Shown piece by piece: positions 53,061 through 62,500 of a stretch of DNA of 64,000 nucleotides. Under the pieces are notes generated by a model, which was not told where the DNA came from, did no database searches, and worked only from the letters and a program-made list of their open reading frames with translations. Location: positions 930,001 to 994,000 of the forward strand of contig CAWGKW010000001.1 of NCBI GenBank assembly GCA_963823275.1, in the 5' to 3' direction. Position 1 is the stretch's first letter. Every line of letters starts with the position of its first letter. The translations under genes and the position numbers were made by a program. The stretch comes from RHKX01 sp963823275. GTDB taxonomy: Bacteria; Actinomycetota; Thermoleophilia; Solirubrobacterales; 70-9.

Positions 53061-53071
53061 TGTTTCGCGCA

Positions 53072-53506
53072 ATGAAGACTTACGTCGCAACTCCGGAGAA
53101 TCGCCAGCGCGACTGGTACATCGTCGACGCCGAGGGCCTGACCCTGGGCCGCTTGGCGACCCAGATCGCGGACACCCTGCGGGGCAAGCGCAAGCCGCAG
53201 TACACGCCGCATTGCGACGTCGGGGACTTCGTCGTCGTCGTCAACGCCGAGAAGATCGCGGTGACCGGCAACAAGCGCCAGACCAAGCGCTACTACCGCC
53301 ACAGCGGATACCCCGGTGGCCTCCGCTCACGCAGCCTCGAGGAGATGCTCGATCGCAAGCCGGAGGACGTGATCCGCCTCGCCGTGAAGGGGATGCTTCC
53401 CCGTAACAAGATGGCGCGAAAGCAGATGCTGAAGCTGAAGATCTACGCGGGGCCCGAGCATCCCCATTCCGCTCAGATGCCGAAGCCCCTGGAGGTGAAC
53501 AAGTGA
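53072..53506 (+). CDS. rplM: 50S ribosomal protein L13
   Basis: A 144-residue early-assembly protein of the large subunit. It begins MKTYVATPENRQRDWYIVDA and has the GRLATQIADTLRGKRKP, KRYYRHSGYPGG and GMLPRNKMARKQM blocks of L13. It precedes rpsI with a four-base overlap, the universal L13-S9 pair. The leader hairpin and missing ribosome binding site suggest translational control. Confidence 0.98.
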   Translation: MKTYVATPENRQRDWYIVDAEGLTLGRLATQIADTLRGKRKPQYTPHCDVGDFVVVVNAEKIAVTGNKRQTKRYYRHSGYPGGLRSRSLEEMLDRKPEDVIRLAVKGMLPRNKMARKQMLKLKIYAGPEHPHSAQMPKPLEVNK

Positions 53507-54345
53507 CCTGGAGCGAAGACGCCGAGAACGAACAGGGGAGCGAGTCGGAGCAGGCTCCCGAGCCCGAGGCGGTCGAGCCCGAGGCCGCGGACGCAGCCGA
53601 GGAGCTCACCGAGCCCGCCGCTGAGGAAGCGACCGAGGAGCCCGTCGCTGAGGAGGTGCACGAGGAGCCCGTCGCCGTGGCTGAAGAGCCCGCTGGCGAG
53701 GAGGCCCCCGCAGCCGAGGAGCCGGCCGATCCCGTTGCTGCCCCGGCCCAGGCGCCCTCCGCCAAGGATTCGCCGAAGAGGGACGTCGTCCCCGGCGCCG
53801 ACCTCGAGCCGATCGCGATCGGCGACGAGCGCGAGCTCAGCACCGAGGAGCGCGCTGCCCGTGAGGCCGAGGAGGAGGAGCGCGCTGCCCGTGAGGCCGC
53901 CGCAGCCGCCGATCCCGACGACGAGGCGATCGCGCCGCGCACGGTCACGGTTCCGGCTGACACCGACATTCAGGCCACCGGCAAGCGCAAGAGCGCGGTC
54001 GCGAGGATCATCGTGCGGGCCGGTAACGGTGACTTTCAGATCAACGACCGCAGCATCGAGGAGTACTTCAAGAGCACCCAGCATCAGGCGCTGGCCCGCC
54101 AGCCCCTGGTCACCGCCGGTTACGACGGCAGCGTCGACGTCAAGGTTCGCGTTCACGGTGGCGGGATCAGCGGTCAGGCCGGGGCCGTGCGCCACGGCGT
54201 CGCTCGCGCCCTGACCTCGCTCGAGCCCGAACTTCGCGGCGACCTGAAGAAGCGCGGCATGCTCACTCGCGACGACCGTCGCAAGGAGCGCAAGAAGGCC
54301 GGCCTCAAGAAGGCCCGCAAGCGCCCGCAGTTCTCGAAGCGCTGA
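53503..54345 (+). CDS. rpsI: 30S ribosomal protein S9 with a long acidic N-terminal extension
   Basis: The C-terminal 130 residues are a normal S9, from ATGKRKSAVARI to the basic tail KKARKRPQFSKR that reaches the decoding centre. The first 150 residues are an added segment of Glu, Ala, Pro and Val repeats followed by a charged ELSTEERAAREAEEEERAAR helix. The GTG start overlaps the rplM stop. Long acidic S9 extensions occur in some high-GC Actinobacteria, and their role is unknown. An internal start before ATGKRKS is not evident. Confidence 0.95.
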   Translation: MTWSEDAENEQGSESEQAPEPEAVEPEAADAAEELTEPAAEEATEEPVAEEVHEEPVAVAEEPAGEEAPAAEEPADPVAAPAQAPSAKDSPKRDVVPGADLEPIAIGDERELSTEERAAREAEEEERAAREAAAAADPDDEAIAPRTVTVPADTDIQATGKRKSAVARIIVRAGNGDFQINDRSIEEYFKSTQHQALARQPLVTAGYDGSVDVKVRVHGGGISGQAGAVRHGVARALTSLEPELRGDLKKRGMLTRDDRRKERKKAGLKKARKRPQFSKR

Positions 54346-54450
54346 TCCGGCGGTACGGGAGCGCCCGGGATGCGGCGTTCCCCTCGGCTCACGGCCCTTG
54401 GGCCCATCGCCTCGGGCCCCCTGTCTGGGGTCTCCCGCACTCGCCGGATC
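54344..54450. other. Long inverted-repeat element after rpsI
   Basis: GATCCGGCG (54344-54352) pairs with CGCCGGATC (54442-54450), and just inside CGGGAG (54356-54361) pairs with CTCCCG (54432-54437). The enclosed bases contain a further GGGCCC-8-GGGCCC hairpin. The left arm begins within the rpsI stop codon. It may be a large terminator or a structured RNA. Confidence 0.5.
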
Positions 54451-54503
54451 ATCGCTTCGCACGAGCCGACAATTAGTCGGTCGCTGCTTGATCATGCTCC
54501 CGC

Positions 54504-55819
54504 ATGCCTGAGCGATTGAAGCTTTTCGGGACCGACGGAGTCCGTGGACCCGTCGGGGAGGTCCTGACGCCTGAGCTCGCCCTGGCGCTTGGCCGAGCCG
54601 CCGCGGCTGAACTGGAGGGCGAGCGCCCGCAGGTCCTGATCGTTCGCGATACCCGCGAGTCGGGACACATGCTGGAATCGGCCCTCGCCGCGGGCCTGGC
54701 CGCCGCGGGCGCGGATGTCTTCTTGGGGGAGTCCTGCCGACGCCGGCCGCGGCGATTCTCGTCCGCAAGCACGGGCTCGATCTGGGTGCGGTCGTCTCTG
54801 CCTCACACAATCCCTGGCAGGACAACGGGATCAAGTTCTTCGGCCGTGACGGGCGCAAGCTGGACGACGACGCCGAGGCGAGGGTCGAGGCGAGGGTCGA
54901 GGCGAGCCCGGTGTCGGGGGCTGCATCGGGGCGGATCCGCAGGCTCGAGGGGGCCCTCGACGATTACCTGCGGGCGCTCGCCGGCAGCTTCGACTTGGAT
55001 CTGAAGGGTCGCAGGATCGTCATCGACTGCGCCAACGGCGCGACCTATCGGGCGGCGCCCGCCGTCTTCGAACGCCTCGGTGCCGACCTGGTCACGATCG
55101 CCGCCGAGCCCGACGGTCGCAACATCAACGAGGATTGCGGCTCCACTCATCTCGGCAACGTCGCTGCGGCCGTCGCCGAGCACGGAGCCGAGGTCGGTTT
55201 CGCCTTCGACGGTGACGGCGACCGGATGCTCGCCGTCGACGCCGAGGGTCGCGAGTTCGACGGCGATGAGATCGTCGCGATCTCGGCGTTGCATCTCCGC
55301 GAGGCCGGTGAGCTGCCCGGCGGCACTGCGGTGACCGTGATGAGCAACTACGGATTCCACCAGGCGATGCAGGCCGCCGGGATCGAGGTGGCGACCACGA
55401 AGGTCGGCGACCGCTTCGTGATCGAGGAGCTCGTCGAACGGGGCTGGACGATCGGCGGGGAGCAGTCCGGGCACATCATCTGGACCGATTTCGCAGCAAC
55501 GGGCGATGGCATCGCGGCGGCGCTGCTAGTGATGCGCGCGATCGGGTCGCGGCCGTTGTCGGAGAGCCGGCCGATCGAGAAGCTCCCGCAGCGCCTCGAG
55601 AACGTCGCCGTGCCGAGCCGCGATGCGCTGGCGGCCGCCACCGGCCTCTGGGAGGCCGTGGGGCGGGAGGGAGCCAAGCTCGAGGGTCGCGGTCGGGTGC
55701 TGGTCAGGCCGTCCGGCACCGAGCCGCTGGTGCGGGTGATGGTCGAGGCGCCCGACGAGGAGGAGTGCGAGCTCGTTCTCGGCCGCCTCGTCGCGGTCGC
55801 CAATCGCGAGCTGGTCTAG
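54504..55819 (+). CDS. glmM: Phosphoglucosamine mutase GlmM, frameshifted
   Basis: Converts glucosamine-6-phosphate to glucosamine-1-phosphate for UDP-GlcNAc and peptidoglycan. The protein starts with LKLFGTDGVRG. After ADVFLG the frame is lost; adding one G to the G5 run at 54725-54729 restores GGVLPTPAAAILVRK and the phosphoserine loop VSASHNP (about 101). The metal-binding DGDGDRML, the GEQSGHI loop and the phosphate-binding RPSGTEPLVRVM follow in frame, giving 438 residues. The error type matches that in rlmB. Confidence 0.94.
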
Positions 55820-55846
55820 CCCTGCGAGTCGCGCGAGCACCTCAGT

Positions 55847-55875
55847 TTGCCCATTTGCAGGGGTGCCCTTATCCT
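55847..55875 (+). promoter_or_regulatory. Promoter of glmS
   Basis: TTGCCC (55847-55852) and TATCCT (55870-55875) are 17 bases apart. The predicted leader is about 25 bases with a TTGGAG ribosome binding site, too short for a glmS ribozyme. Confidence 0.5.
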
Positions 55876-55905
55876 CCCTTGCCCTCTTAACGCCTTGGAG
55901 ACTTC

Positions 55906-57762
55906 ATGTGCGGCATCGTCGGATATGTGGGCAGGAGGCCTTGTCGTGATCTTCTGATCGCAGGCCTCGAGAAGCTCGAGTACCGCGGATACGACTCCGC
56001 TGGGCTGTCCCTGCTCGATCACGGCCGGATCGACTCCGTGAGGGCGGTCGGCAACCTCGCCAACCTGCGTGCGGCGGTCGCGGACGGAAGGGACGACGGC
56101 GCAGTCGCCGTGGCCGAAACCGAGGCGACGATCGGACTCGCCCATACGCGGTGGGCGACCCACGGCAGGGTCACCGAGGAGAACGCCCACCCACACAGCG
56201 ACGAGGGCGGCCGGATCCACATCGTCCTCAACGGGATCGTCGAGAATCACTCCGAGCTTCGTCGCGACCTCCTCGCTGAAGGCCACGAGTTCAGCTCCGA
56301 GACCGACGCCGAGATCGTCGCCCACCTGATCGAACGCCATTACGAAGGCGACCTCACCCTTGCCGTCCGGGCGGCATTCGCCGATCTTCGCGGCCACTAC
56401 GCGTTCGTCGCCATGCACGTGGACCACCCGCATCTGCTCGTCGGCGCCCGCCAGGAGTGTCCGCTGGTGATCGGCGTCGGCGAGGGCGAGGTCTTCCTGG
56501 CCTCAGCCATTCCCGCCTTCCTGCGGGAGACCCGCACCGTGATGCAGATCGAGAACGGCGAGATCGTCACGATCACGCCCGACGGTGTGGCCATCACCGA
56601 TTCCGAGGGCATCCCTCACGAGCGTGAGCTCGAGGAGGTCACCTGGGACGAGGAGGCGGCCGAGCGCGGCGGCTACCCGACCTTCATGATGAAGGAGATC
56701 CACGAGCAGCCGGATGCGGTTGCCGAGACGATCACCGATCGCCTGCCCGAGGTCGACCAGGTCGACCTCAGCGAGCTGGCGATCACCCCCGAGGAGGCCG
56801 CGAAGCTGCGGCGGATCGTGATCGTCGCCTGTGGCACCTCCTACCACGCCGGGCTCGTCGGTCGCTACGCGATCGAGACCTGGGCGCGTATCCCGGTCGA
56901 GATGGACGTCGCCTCCGAGTACCGCTACCGCGACCCCGTGATCGGCCCCGACGACCTCGTGGTCGGCATCACCCAATCGGGAGAGACGGCCGACACCCTC
57001 GCCGCGATGCGGCTGGCCCGCGAGCGCGGCGCTCACGTCCTCGCGATCACCAACGTGATGGGCAGCCAGGCGACCCGTGACGCCGACTCGGTCCTCTACA
57101 CCCGCGCCGGGCTGGAGATCGGGGTCGCCGCCACCAAGACGTTCACCAGCCAGGTCGCGGCCATCTTCCTGCTCGGGCTGTGGATGGCGCAGGCGCGCGA
57201 CCACCTCGGCCGGGAGCGGATCACCGAGCTGATCACCGAGCTGAAGGCCCTGCCCCGCAAGATCGAGGAGACGATCGAGTCGACCGATCAGCAGGTCAGG
57301 GCCATCGCCCGCAGCCACTATCAGGGCCGGTTCTTCCTCTACCTGGGCCGCCATATCGGGCTGCCGATCTGCCTCGAGGGTGCGTTGAAGATGAAGGAGA
57401 TCTCATATATCCCCTCCGACGCCTATGCCGCCGGGGAGATGAAGCACGGGCCGATCGCCCTGCTGGACGAGACGACTCCCGTCGTCTGCGTCGCCACCGA
57501 CAGCCCGGTGCTCGACAAGGTTCTCTCCAACATCGCCGAGGTCCGTGCCCGGGGGGCGGACGTGATCGCAATCGGCACCGCGGGCTCCGACGAGGTCTCC
57601 GAGGCGGCGGACCAGACCCTGTTCGTGCCCCGCACCGACTGGATCCTGCAGCCGATTCTCGCCGTCATCCCGTTGCAACTCCTCGCCTACCACACGGCCC
57701 GTCAGCTGGGCCTGAACGTCGACCAGCCGCGCAACCTCGCCAAGACGGTCACGGTCGAGTAG
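55906..57762 (+). CDS. glmS: Glutamine-fructose-6-phosphate aminotransferase
   Basis: Makes glucosamine-6-phosphate from fructose-6-phosphate and glutamine, the entry to amino-sugar synthesis. The 618-residue protein has the catalytic Cys at position 2 (CGIVGYVG), the glutamine-binding THGRVTEENAHPH region, and two SIS domains with CGTSYHAG near 309 and SQSGET-type TQSGETADT near 355. The C-terminal DQPRNLAKTVTVE is characteristic. With glmM upstream it supplies precursor for the wall enzymes in this window. Confidence 0.97.
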   Translation: MCGIVGYVGRRPCRDLLIAGLEKLEYRGYDSAGLSLLDHGRIDSVRAVGNLANLRAAVADGRDDGAVAVAETEATIGLAHTRWATHGRVTEENAHPHSDEGGRIHIVLNGIVENHSELRRDLLAEGHEFSSETDAEIVAHLIERHYEGDLTLAVRAAFADLRGHYAFVAMHVDHPHLLVGARQECPLVIGVGEGEVFLASAIPAFLRETRTVMQIENGEIVTITPDGVAITDSEGIPHERELEEVTWDEEAAERGGYPTFMMKEIHEQPDAVAETITDRLPEVDQVDLSELAITPEEAAKLRRIVIVACGTSYHAGLVGRYAIETWARIPVEMDVASEYRYRDPVIGPDDLVVGITQSGETADTLAAMRLARERGAHVLAITNVMGSQATRDADSVLYTRAGLEIGVAATKTFTSQVAAIFLLGLWMAQARDHLGRERITELITELKALPRKIEETIESTDQQVRAIARSHYQGRFFLYLGRHIGLPICLEGALKMKEISYIPSDAYAAGEMKHGPIALLDETTPVVCVATDSPVLDKVLSNIAEVRARGADVIAIGTAGSDEVSEAADQTLFVPRTDWILQPILAVIPLQLLAYHTARQLGLNVDQPRNLAKTVTVE

Positions 57763-57806
57763 ATCGGCGTGCGTCACCTGACGTGATTTCCGGGACCGCT
57801 GACGTC

Positions 57807-57812
57807 TACCAT
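57807..57812 (+). promoter_or_regulatory. -10 box of the DUF3352 gene
   Basis: TACCAT lies seven bases before ATG 57820. Confidence 0.5.
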
Positions 57813-57819
57813 CAGGGGC

Positions 57820-59433
57820 ATGCGAACAAACCTGCTGCGACCGATGTTCATCGCCCTCTTCTCCGCGCTCGCCCTGGCGCTCTCGGCCTGCAGCGGCAGC
57901 GACTCCGCTGCTGAGATCGCCGACCTCGGCCCCGACCCCGCAACGATGGTCCCCGCCGACGCGCCCTTCTACATGGAGGTCGTGATCCGCCCGGAGGGCG
58001 ATCTGGGCTCGGACCTCGAATCAGCGCTCTCGAAGCTCTTGGTGACCGACGACGCCGGAACGATGATCGAGGGCGCGATCGACGAGAGTCTCGCCGGCGA
58101 CGGCCTGACCTACGGCGAGGACATCGCCCCATGGCTTGGCTCCCGCGCCGGCATCTACCTCAACGGCTACGACGTCAAATCCGACGAGGTCGAGGGGGCT
58201 GGGGTGGTCGCGGTCACCGATGCCGACGCAGCCCAGTCGTTCATCGACGCTATGGAGGACGGCAAGGAGACCGACTACGAGGGCGTCTCGTTGACCACCG
58301 ACCCCGCTGGGGATACCGCGGTCGGCATCGACGGCGACTTCCTTCTCGCCGGCAGCACCCAGGGCGTCGAGGACGCGATCGATGCCAAGGACGGGGACAC
58401 CTTCGCCGGGATCGACGACTCGACCACCGGCCTCGATGAGGTTCCCGACAACAGCCTCTTCTCGCTCTACGCAGACCCGCAGAAGGCCGTCGACCTGCTC
58501 AGGAGCTCCGGACAGATCCCGGCGGCTCAGCTCAAGCAGATCGACGAGCAGCTCGCTCAGATGGGTGGGGGCCCGATCGACGCATGGGGCACGGTTACCG
58601 AGGATTCGATGGGCTTCGGCGCCGCGGCGCCGGCAGCTGAGAACGCCCCCGATCCGACGGATCTGATGACGACCTTCCCGGCCGACTCCTGGTTCGCGTT
58701 CGCCGCCGCCGATGTCGGCGGTCAGATCCAGAGCTCGATCCAGCAGTTGAAGGCCGGATTCGAGGCGGGCCTGGCCCAGGCCGCGCCGAACGTCGCTGCC
58801 AATTCCGACCCCCTCGGGGCCTTCCAGGATGCGACCGGGCTCAACCTCGAAGAGGACGTCGCCTGGATCGGCGATGTCGGGGGGTTCATCGAGGGAGCCT
58901 CGATCTTCGGCCTCGGCGGCGGCATGGTGATGACGACCGATGACGAGCAGGCCGCGACCGATGCGGTCGCGAGTCTCCAGCAGGCCGTCGGCAAATCAGC
59001 GGGGGTCGAGGTCACCCCGGGCGAGAGCGGCTTCGGTCTCCAGATGCAGGGTGTCCCGATCGGAGCCGAGGTGGCCGTCGAGGACGGCAAGGTGGTGGTC
59101 GCCGCCGGGGCCGACACGGTCGACGACGTCGTCTCTCCCTCCGAGACACTCGCCGATTCCGACACGTTCCAGGCCGCCGAAGACGATCTCGGAGATGGCC
59201 TGACCCCGAGCGTCTTCATCAACTTCGCGCCGATCCTCGACCTGGTCGACAGCACCGGTCAGACGGACCCGGACATCGAGTCGGCGCGGCCGTACCTGAA
59301 CGCGCTCGACTTCATGATCGGCGGCAGCAAGGTGGACGGGGATCGGTCGGTCGCCGGCTTCACGCTCGGCGTCCAGGATCAGCCTGACGACAGCGGCGAT
59401 TCCACCAGCGCCTCGGCGGTGATCGCCCCTTGA
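57820..59433 (+). CDS. DUF3352 family lipoprotein
   Basis: A 537-residue predicted lipoprotein. The signal ends in ALSACSGS (lipid-modified Cys near 24). The mature part opens with the MVPADAPFYMEV block typical of DUF3352 proteins and shows repeated alpha/beta segments around 60-170 and 330-420 with conserved Trp-Leu-Gly and acidic stretches. It is Asp- and Ala-rich with few Lys, as expected for an exported protein in a high-GC actinobacterium. Function is unknown. Confidence 0.87.
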   Translation: MRTNLLRPMFIALFSALALALSACSGSDSAAEIADLGPDPATMVPADAPFYMEVVIRPEGDLGSDLESALSKLLVTDDAGTMIEGAIDESLAGDGLTYGEDIAPWLGSRAGIYLNGYDVKSDEVEGAGVVAVTDADAAQSFIDAMEDGKETDYEGVSLTTDPAGDTAVGIDGDFLLAGSTQGVEDAIDAKDGDTFAGIDDSTTGLDEVPDNSLFSLYADPQKAVDLLRSSGQIPAAQLKQIDEQLAQMGGGPIDAWGTVTEDSMGFGAAAPAAENAPDPTDLMTTFPADSWFAFAAADVGGQIQSSIQQLKAGFEAGLAQAAPNVAANSDPLGAFQDATGLNLEEDVAWIGDVGGFIEGASIFGLGGGMVMTTDDEQAATDAVASLQQAVGKSAGVEVTPGESGFGLQMQGVPIGAEVAVEDGKVVVAAGADTVDDVVSPSETLADSDTFQAAEDDLGDGLTPSVFINFAPILDLVDSTGQTDPDIESARPYLNALDFMIGGSKVDGDRSVAGFTLGVQDQPDDSGDSTSASAVIAP

Positions 59434-59813
59434 TCGGGGGCCCGGGCGTTCCGGCGCTCGGGATCGACCTGATCGAGATCGATCGGGTCGAGCGCGCTCT
59501 GCAACGGCACCCCCGTCTGGCCTCCAGGCTGTTCCGTGAGGGCGAGCTGAGGGCATGCGGCGGGCGGGCACGTCCCGGGCGTCACCTGGCCGCGCGGTTC
59601 GCGGCGAAGGAGGCGGCGATCAAGGCCCTTGGTGGCGGCTTCGGTCCCTTCGATGTCGAGGTCGTCGGTGGGCCGGGCCCGGCGCTTCGGCTCCATGGTC
59701 GGGCCGCCTCGATCGCAGCCGCACGGGGGGTTCACCTCTCGGTTTCGCTCACCCACTCACGCGAAATCGCCGCCGCCGCGGTGCTCGCAAGCCCACTGGC
59801 CGACACCGCGTAG
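59430..59813 (+). CDS. acpS: Holo-[acyl-carrier-protein] synthase AcpS
   Basis: Attaches the 4'-phosphopantetheine arm of CoA to acyl carrier protein. The 127-residue product has the magnesium-binding GIDLIEIDRVE at the start, RFAAKEAAIKALGGG near 51, and SLTHSREIAAA near the C-terminus. The TTG start overlaps the DUF3352 stop. acpS-nnr-alr is a common actinobacterial order. Confidence 0.93.
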   Translation: MIGGPGVPALGIDLIEIDRVERALQRHPRLASRLFREGELRACGGRARPGRHLAARFAAKEAAIKALGGGFGPFDVEVVGGPGPALRLHGRAASIAAARGVHLSVSLTHSREIAAAAVLASPLADTA

Positions 59814-59816
59814 GCT
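59811..59816 (+). promoter_or_regulatory. -10 box of nnr
   Basis: TAGGCT lies seven bases before GTG 59824; its first bases belong to the acpS stop codon. Confidence 0.45.
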
Positions 59817-59823
59817 GGCGGGC

Positions 59824-61349
59824 GTGGAGGCAAGATCCTGGCTTGAGCCCCTGTTCGACGCCGCCGGAATGGGCGGAACGGATCGCTGGGCTATCGAGGA
59901 GCGTGGGATCGCTTCGCTTGATCTGATGGAGACCGCCGGGGAGGCCCTCGCACGGGAGACCGAACTGGTCGCACAGGCGGGGGTGGGCGGCCCGATCCGG
60001 GTCGTCTGTGGAAAGGGCAACAACGGTGGGGACGGGCTCGTCGCCGCCCGCCTGCTTCGCGAGGCAGGCCACGCCGTCGACGTCCTGTTGCTCTGGCCCT
60101 CCGACGAGGGCAGTCCGGACTCCGCCGCGAACCTGGCTCGGCTCGAGGGAGGGGCCGTCGAGGTCGATCCCGGAGACGTGGCTGCGGCCCTCGCCGGCTC
60201 GGGCGTGATCGTCGACGCGATCTTCGGGACCGGATTCGCAGGGGCACCACGGGAGCCGGCGACCGCCGCGATCGAGGCCATGAACGCCGCCGGAGCGCCG
60301 GTCGTCGCCTGCGACGTCGCCTCCGGTGTCGACGCATCGACCGGGGAGGTCGCGGGCGTCGCCGTCGACGCCGACCTCACGGTGACGTTCCATGCCCTCA
60401 AGATCGGGCACCGCATCGCTCCCGGCAAGTGGCGGTCGGGTCGCTCGGTCGTCGCGCCGATCGGGATTCCGCCCGGCGCCCCGCCCGAGCCGGCTGCGGG
60501 GGTGATCGGAGCGAGGGTGCTTGACCTCGCCCCGCGGCGCGGCGCGGAGTCGACGAAGTTCAGCTCCGGCGATGTGCTGATCATCGGCGGGTCCCGCGGG
60601 CTGACCGGCGCACCGTGCATGGCAGCCGAGTGCTGCGATCCGCTCCGGTGCCGGGTACGCGACCGTGGGCTGCCCGAGCTCGCTCGAGCCGATCCTCGAA
60701 GCCAAGCTGACCGAGGTGATGACCATCGGACTCGATGAGGAGGGTGGCGGTCTCGACGCCGCAGCCGCCGCTCCGATCCTGGAGCGCTCGAAGCGAGCCG
60801 CCTGTGTGGTGATCGGGCCGGGCATCGGGAGGGCCGAGCAATCCGCGGCCCTGGTCAGAGAGCTCGTGCCGAGGATCGAGTCCCCGCTGCTGATCGACGC
60901 CGATGCGCTCAATGCACTCGGCACGGACCTCGGACACTGAGGGGCGTACCCATCCCACCGTGCTGACACCGCACGCGGGGGAGCTGGCCCGATTGCTCGG
61001 GTGCTCCTCCGAGGAGGTCTCCAGCCATCGGCTCGCGCAGGCGCGGCGGGTGGCGGAGAGCTCGGATGCGGTCGTGGTGCTGAAGGGTGACGACACGATC
61101 GTCGTCGCCGGGGAGCTGGTCGCCGTCAACGCGCTGGAGTGCCCCGGGCTTGCCACGGCGGGGACCGGGGACGTGCTCTCCGGGGCCATCGGCGCCCTGA
61201 TCGCCCGCGGCATGGATCCGTTCGAAGCCGCGTGCGCCGCCGTGCTCGCACACGCCCGGGCGGGGCGGATCGCCGCTGAGCTGCACGGCGACGAATCCGT
61301 GATCGCGACCGACGTGATCGAGGCCCTTGCCGAAGGGCTGCATCGTTGA
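59824..61349 (+). CDS. nnr: Bifunctional NAD(P)H-hydrate epimerase/dehydratase, two frameshifts
   Basis: Repairs hydrated NADH and NADPH. The N-terminal epimerase (YjeF_N) has GKGNNGGDGLVAAR near 61 and VACDVASGVD near 161. The C-terminal ADP-dependent dehydratase (ribokinase-like) begins near 235 with VLIIGGSRGLTGAP. One extra base near 60632 and another near 60930 break the frame; with both removed the SGAGYATVGCP, LLIDADALNAL, LTPHAGELARL and GTGDVLSGAIGAL motifs follow in order and the length is 507, normal for the fusion. Both breaks are probably sequencing errors. Confidence 0.92.
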
Positions 61350-62477
61350 GCGGCCACGACCCGTTCCAGCGAGCCACGGCGGTCATCCACCTCGGGGCGG
61401 TCGAACGCAATTGCGCGACACTGATGGACTGCCTGGCGGGCGCGGAGCTGTGCGCGGTCGTCAAGGCGAACGGCTACGGGCACGGCATGGTCGAGTGCGC
61501 CGAGGCCGCTCTGCGAGGCGGCGCATCGCGCCTCGCGGTCGCGACGGCGACCGAGGCGTTCGAATTGCGCGAGCGGGTCGGGGGAGACAGTTCCGATCTT
61601 CATCATGGGGGCGCTCACCGGAGCGGAGCTCGACGTGGCGTTGCAGGCCAGCGCGGAGTTGACGGTCTGGCGCGCCGAGGCGCTCGAAGAGGTGGCGGAG
61701 CGCGCTGCCATGTTCGGTTTTCGACCTCGCGTTCACGTCAAGTACGACAGTGGGATGGGACGGCTCGGCGCGCGGGAGCCGTTCGCCGTGGTCCGGCTCG
61801 CCGATGCCGTCCAGATCGACGACCGCGTCGAACTGGCCGGCGTCTGGACCCACTTCGCGACCGCCGACGAGGACGACGAGGGTTACCTGCGCGAGCAGCT
61901 CGAGCGCTTCCGGCAGGTCGCATCGCCGATCAAGGAGCGCCATCCGGGGGTCCTCCTCCACGCCGCCAACAGCGCCGCGACACTGCGTGGTGAGGAGTTT
62001 CATTTCGACATGGTCCGCTGCGGGGTCGCGATCTACGGACTCGACCCTTTCGGTGCCGATGCGTCGGCCCATGGTCTCGACCCGGTGCTCTCCCTTCACA
62101 CCTACGTGGCCGATGTCAAGCGCTTCCACGAGGGCGACTCGGTCGGCTACGGCAGGAGCTGGACCGCGTCGGAGGACACCTGGGTGGGGGTGCTGCCCGT
62201 CGGCTACGGCGATGGCTTCAGGCGCGGCCTCTCCAACAGCTGCGAGGTCCTCGTCAAGGGTGTTCCCAGGCCGCTGATCGGCACGATATCGATGGATAAC
62301 ATCACCGTCGACCTCGGGCCGGAGACCGACGTCGAGGTCGGTGAGCCCGCGGTCCTGATCGGGGAGCAGGGGCGGGGGAGGGTCACCGCCGAGCGGTTGG
62401 CCGAGCGGTTGGCGACCATCAACTACGAGATCACCTGCGGCATCACTCAGCGAGTCCCGCGCGCGTACCGGACCTGA
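61346..62477 (+). CDS. alr: Alanine racemase, frameshifted
   Basis: Makes D-alanine for peptidoglycan with pyridoxal phosphate. The cofactor lysine is in VVKANGYGHG (about residue 40). After FELRERVGG the frame breaks; removing one base near 61586 gives TVPIFIMGALTGAEL and the rest. The substrate-pocket HVKYDSGMGRLG, HAANSAAT and the catalytic tyrosine in LPVGYGDGF are present. Corrected length is 376 residues. The TTG start overlaps the nnr stop by four bases. Confidence 0.93.
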
Positions 62478-62500
62478 TCGCCGGTGGGCCCGACCAGCCG

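Noticed and set aside
54346..54503. SRP RNA or tmRNA in the gap after rpsI
   Set aside because: The diagnostic SRP tetraloop region and tmRNA tRNA-like ends are not present.
55820..55905. glmS ribozyme before glmS
   Set aside because: The gap is only 86 bases, contains a promoter, and lacks the ribozyme core.
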